Shown one piece after another: positions 16,414-16,770 of a stretch of DNA of 16,770 bases (within the stretch, counting starts at the first letter, position 1; each line of letters opens with the position of its first letter). Source of the stretch: CAYVMN01 sp043808585 (lineage in GTDB: Bacteria > Desulfobacterota > DSM-4660 > Desulfatiglandales > Desulfatiglandaceae); NCBI GenBank assembly GCA_043808585.1, contig JAZDES010000211.1:1-16770 (forward strand), read 5' to 3'. The notes under the pieces were generated by a model that was not told where the DNA came from, did no database searches, and saw only the letters and a list, made by a program, of their open reading frames with translations. A program made the translations under genes and the position numbers.

Positions 16414-16480
16414 GGGCGCGCACAAGGCCTTAACTTGTGTGTTTTACTTTCCTCCTTCGCTTTAAAGGCCTTGCGCGCCC
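16414..16480. repeat. Long inverted repeat downstream of htrA
   Basis: GGGCGCGCACAAGGCCTT (16414-16431) pairs with AAGGCCTTGCGCGCCC (16465-16480), giving 16 base pairs with a 2-base bulge and a loop of about 33 bases. No T-run follows it on the plus strand. Its left arm overlaps the intrinsic terminator hairpin at 16419-16450, so the two structures exclude each other. Confidence 0.75.
16419..16450 (+). terminator. Probable intrinsic terminator of the moxR-bat-htrA operon
   Basis: CACAAG (16421-16426) and CTTGTG (16434-16439) form a perfect stem with a 7-base loop, extended by a G-U and a C-G pair to 16419/16441. It is followed by TTTTACTTT. It lies about 20 bases after the htrA stop codon. 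The stem is short, so efficiency is uncertain. Confidence 0.5.
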
Positions 16481-16537
16481 CCCACCAATCTTCAATTTTC
16501 GTATCATTTTAGCCTTTTTCCAATCAGCCGTTTATCC

Positions 16538-16572
16538 GGGGCAACGGGGGTTAGGGAAACCCCCATTGCCCC
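16538..16572. other. Strong GC-rich hairpin between htrA and the second repeat element
   Basis: GGGGCAACGGGGGTT (16538-16552) and AACCCCCATTGCCCC (16558-16572) pair over 15 positions with one mismatch and a 5-base loop. The following bases (TGTTTCAG) are only weakly T-rich. It may serve as a backup terminator or be part of a degraded repeat element whose end follows immediately at 16575-16596. Confidence 0.6.
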
Positions 16573-16574
16573 TG

Positions 16575-16596
16575 TTTCAGACCGCTAAACTGTTAC
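16575..16596 (+). repeat. Solo remnant of the MITE-like element right end
   Basis: These 22 bases, ending CGCTAAACTGTTAC, match the right end of copy 1 (5945-5966) at 20 positions. The neighbouring sequence to the left does not match the element, so this is an isolated end. It sits 15 bases before the left end of copy 2. Confidence 0.7.
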
Positions 16597-16608
16597 TAAT
16601 TTTCATTC

Positions 16609-16770
16609 TTCGTAACACTTTAGCGTTTTGAAAGAAAGGCAGAGGACCGCGAGGGTCTTTTTTTCAAAGGACGTAAAAGACGGCATCATTTCAAAGAACG
16701 GCAGTGAGGTCTTGAACCTCGTTACGGAACAGCCCCATAAGAGGATGTCCCTATGAAGAGCCCTCTCCCC
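16609..16770. mobile_element. MITE-like element, copy 2 (cut by window end)
   Basis: From 16612 the sequence repeats copy 1 in the same orientation. The terminal repeat 16612-16676 matches the copy 1 right arm (as reverse complement) at 63 of 65 positions. The following 94 bases (16677-16770) match 5747-5840 at 90 of 94 without gaps. The right half and right terminal repeat would lie outside the window. No coding capacity is apparent. The stretch 16400-16770 as a whole has no credible gene: it holds the terminator, two inverted repeats, the solo end and this element. Confidence 0.85.

Noticed and set aside
16437..16631. 64-residue open frame after htrA
   Set aside because: It runs through the terminator, two hairpins, the solo element end and into copy 2. 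It has no ribosome site and no recognisable protein character.

Overview
The window looks like chromosomal DNA of a Gram-negative bacterium, most plausibly a deltaproteobacterium (Desulfobacterota). That placement is inferred, not shown. It rests on the mix of a compact aromatic amino acid operon with a fused chorismate mutase-prephenate dehydratase and a type I dehydroquinase, an envelope-type Bat cluster followed by HtrA, moderate GC content and strong GGAGG-type ribosome sites. No rRNA, tRNA, CRISPR array or transposase gene was seen.

Layout. Positions 20-373 hold a small orphan gene with a possible PH-like fold. Converging on it, on the minus strand, is a SpoIIAA-like (STAS-related) gene at 582-962 with its own near-consensus sigma70 promoter at 1023-1051. 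From 5648 down to 1064 runs a tight minus-strand operon, pheA-tyrA-aroD-aroE-aroA. It covers dehydroquinate to shikimate, the EPSP step, and the branches from chorismate/prephenate to Phe and Tyr; shikimate kinase, chorismate synthase, DAHP synthase and dehydroquinate synthase are not here. Most junctions are overlaps of the ATGA kind, so translation is probably coupled.

Positions 5649-6257 are non-coding. They hold a complete MITE-like element of about 300 bp (5669-5969) with long terminal inverted repeats, ending about 20 bp before the pheA start, then a 14-bp tandem duplication and a small dyad ahead of moxR.

From 6258 to 16399 the plus strand carries one probable operon: moxR (AAA+ ATPase), a DUF58 protein, a DUF4381-like membrane protein, batA (vWA), a batB-batC fusion (vWA+TPR), batD, batE (TPR+SH3) and an HtrA/DegP protease. 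Charge distribution around the membrane segments gives a consistent picture. MoxR, DUF58 and the C-terminal tails of the DUF4381-like protein and BatD are cytoplasmic. Both membrane-bound vWA domains, the TPRs, the SH3 domain and HtrA are periplasmic. This suggests an ATPase-driven envelope assembly or quality-control machine paired with a periplasmic protease.

Downstream of htrA there is a plausible intrinsic terminator nested in a longer inverted repeat, a second strong hairpin, a 22-bp remnant of the repeat-element end, and the first 159 bp of a second copy of the MITE-like element, cut off by the window end. The two copies lie in the same orientation and bracket the whole moxR-bat-htrA cluster, about 10.9 kb. 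This is the most notable structural feature of the window.
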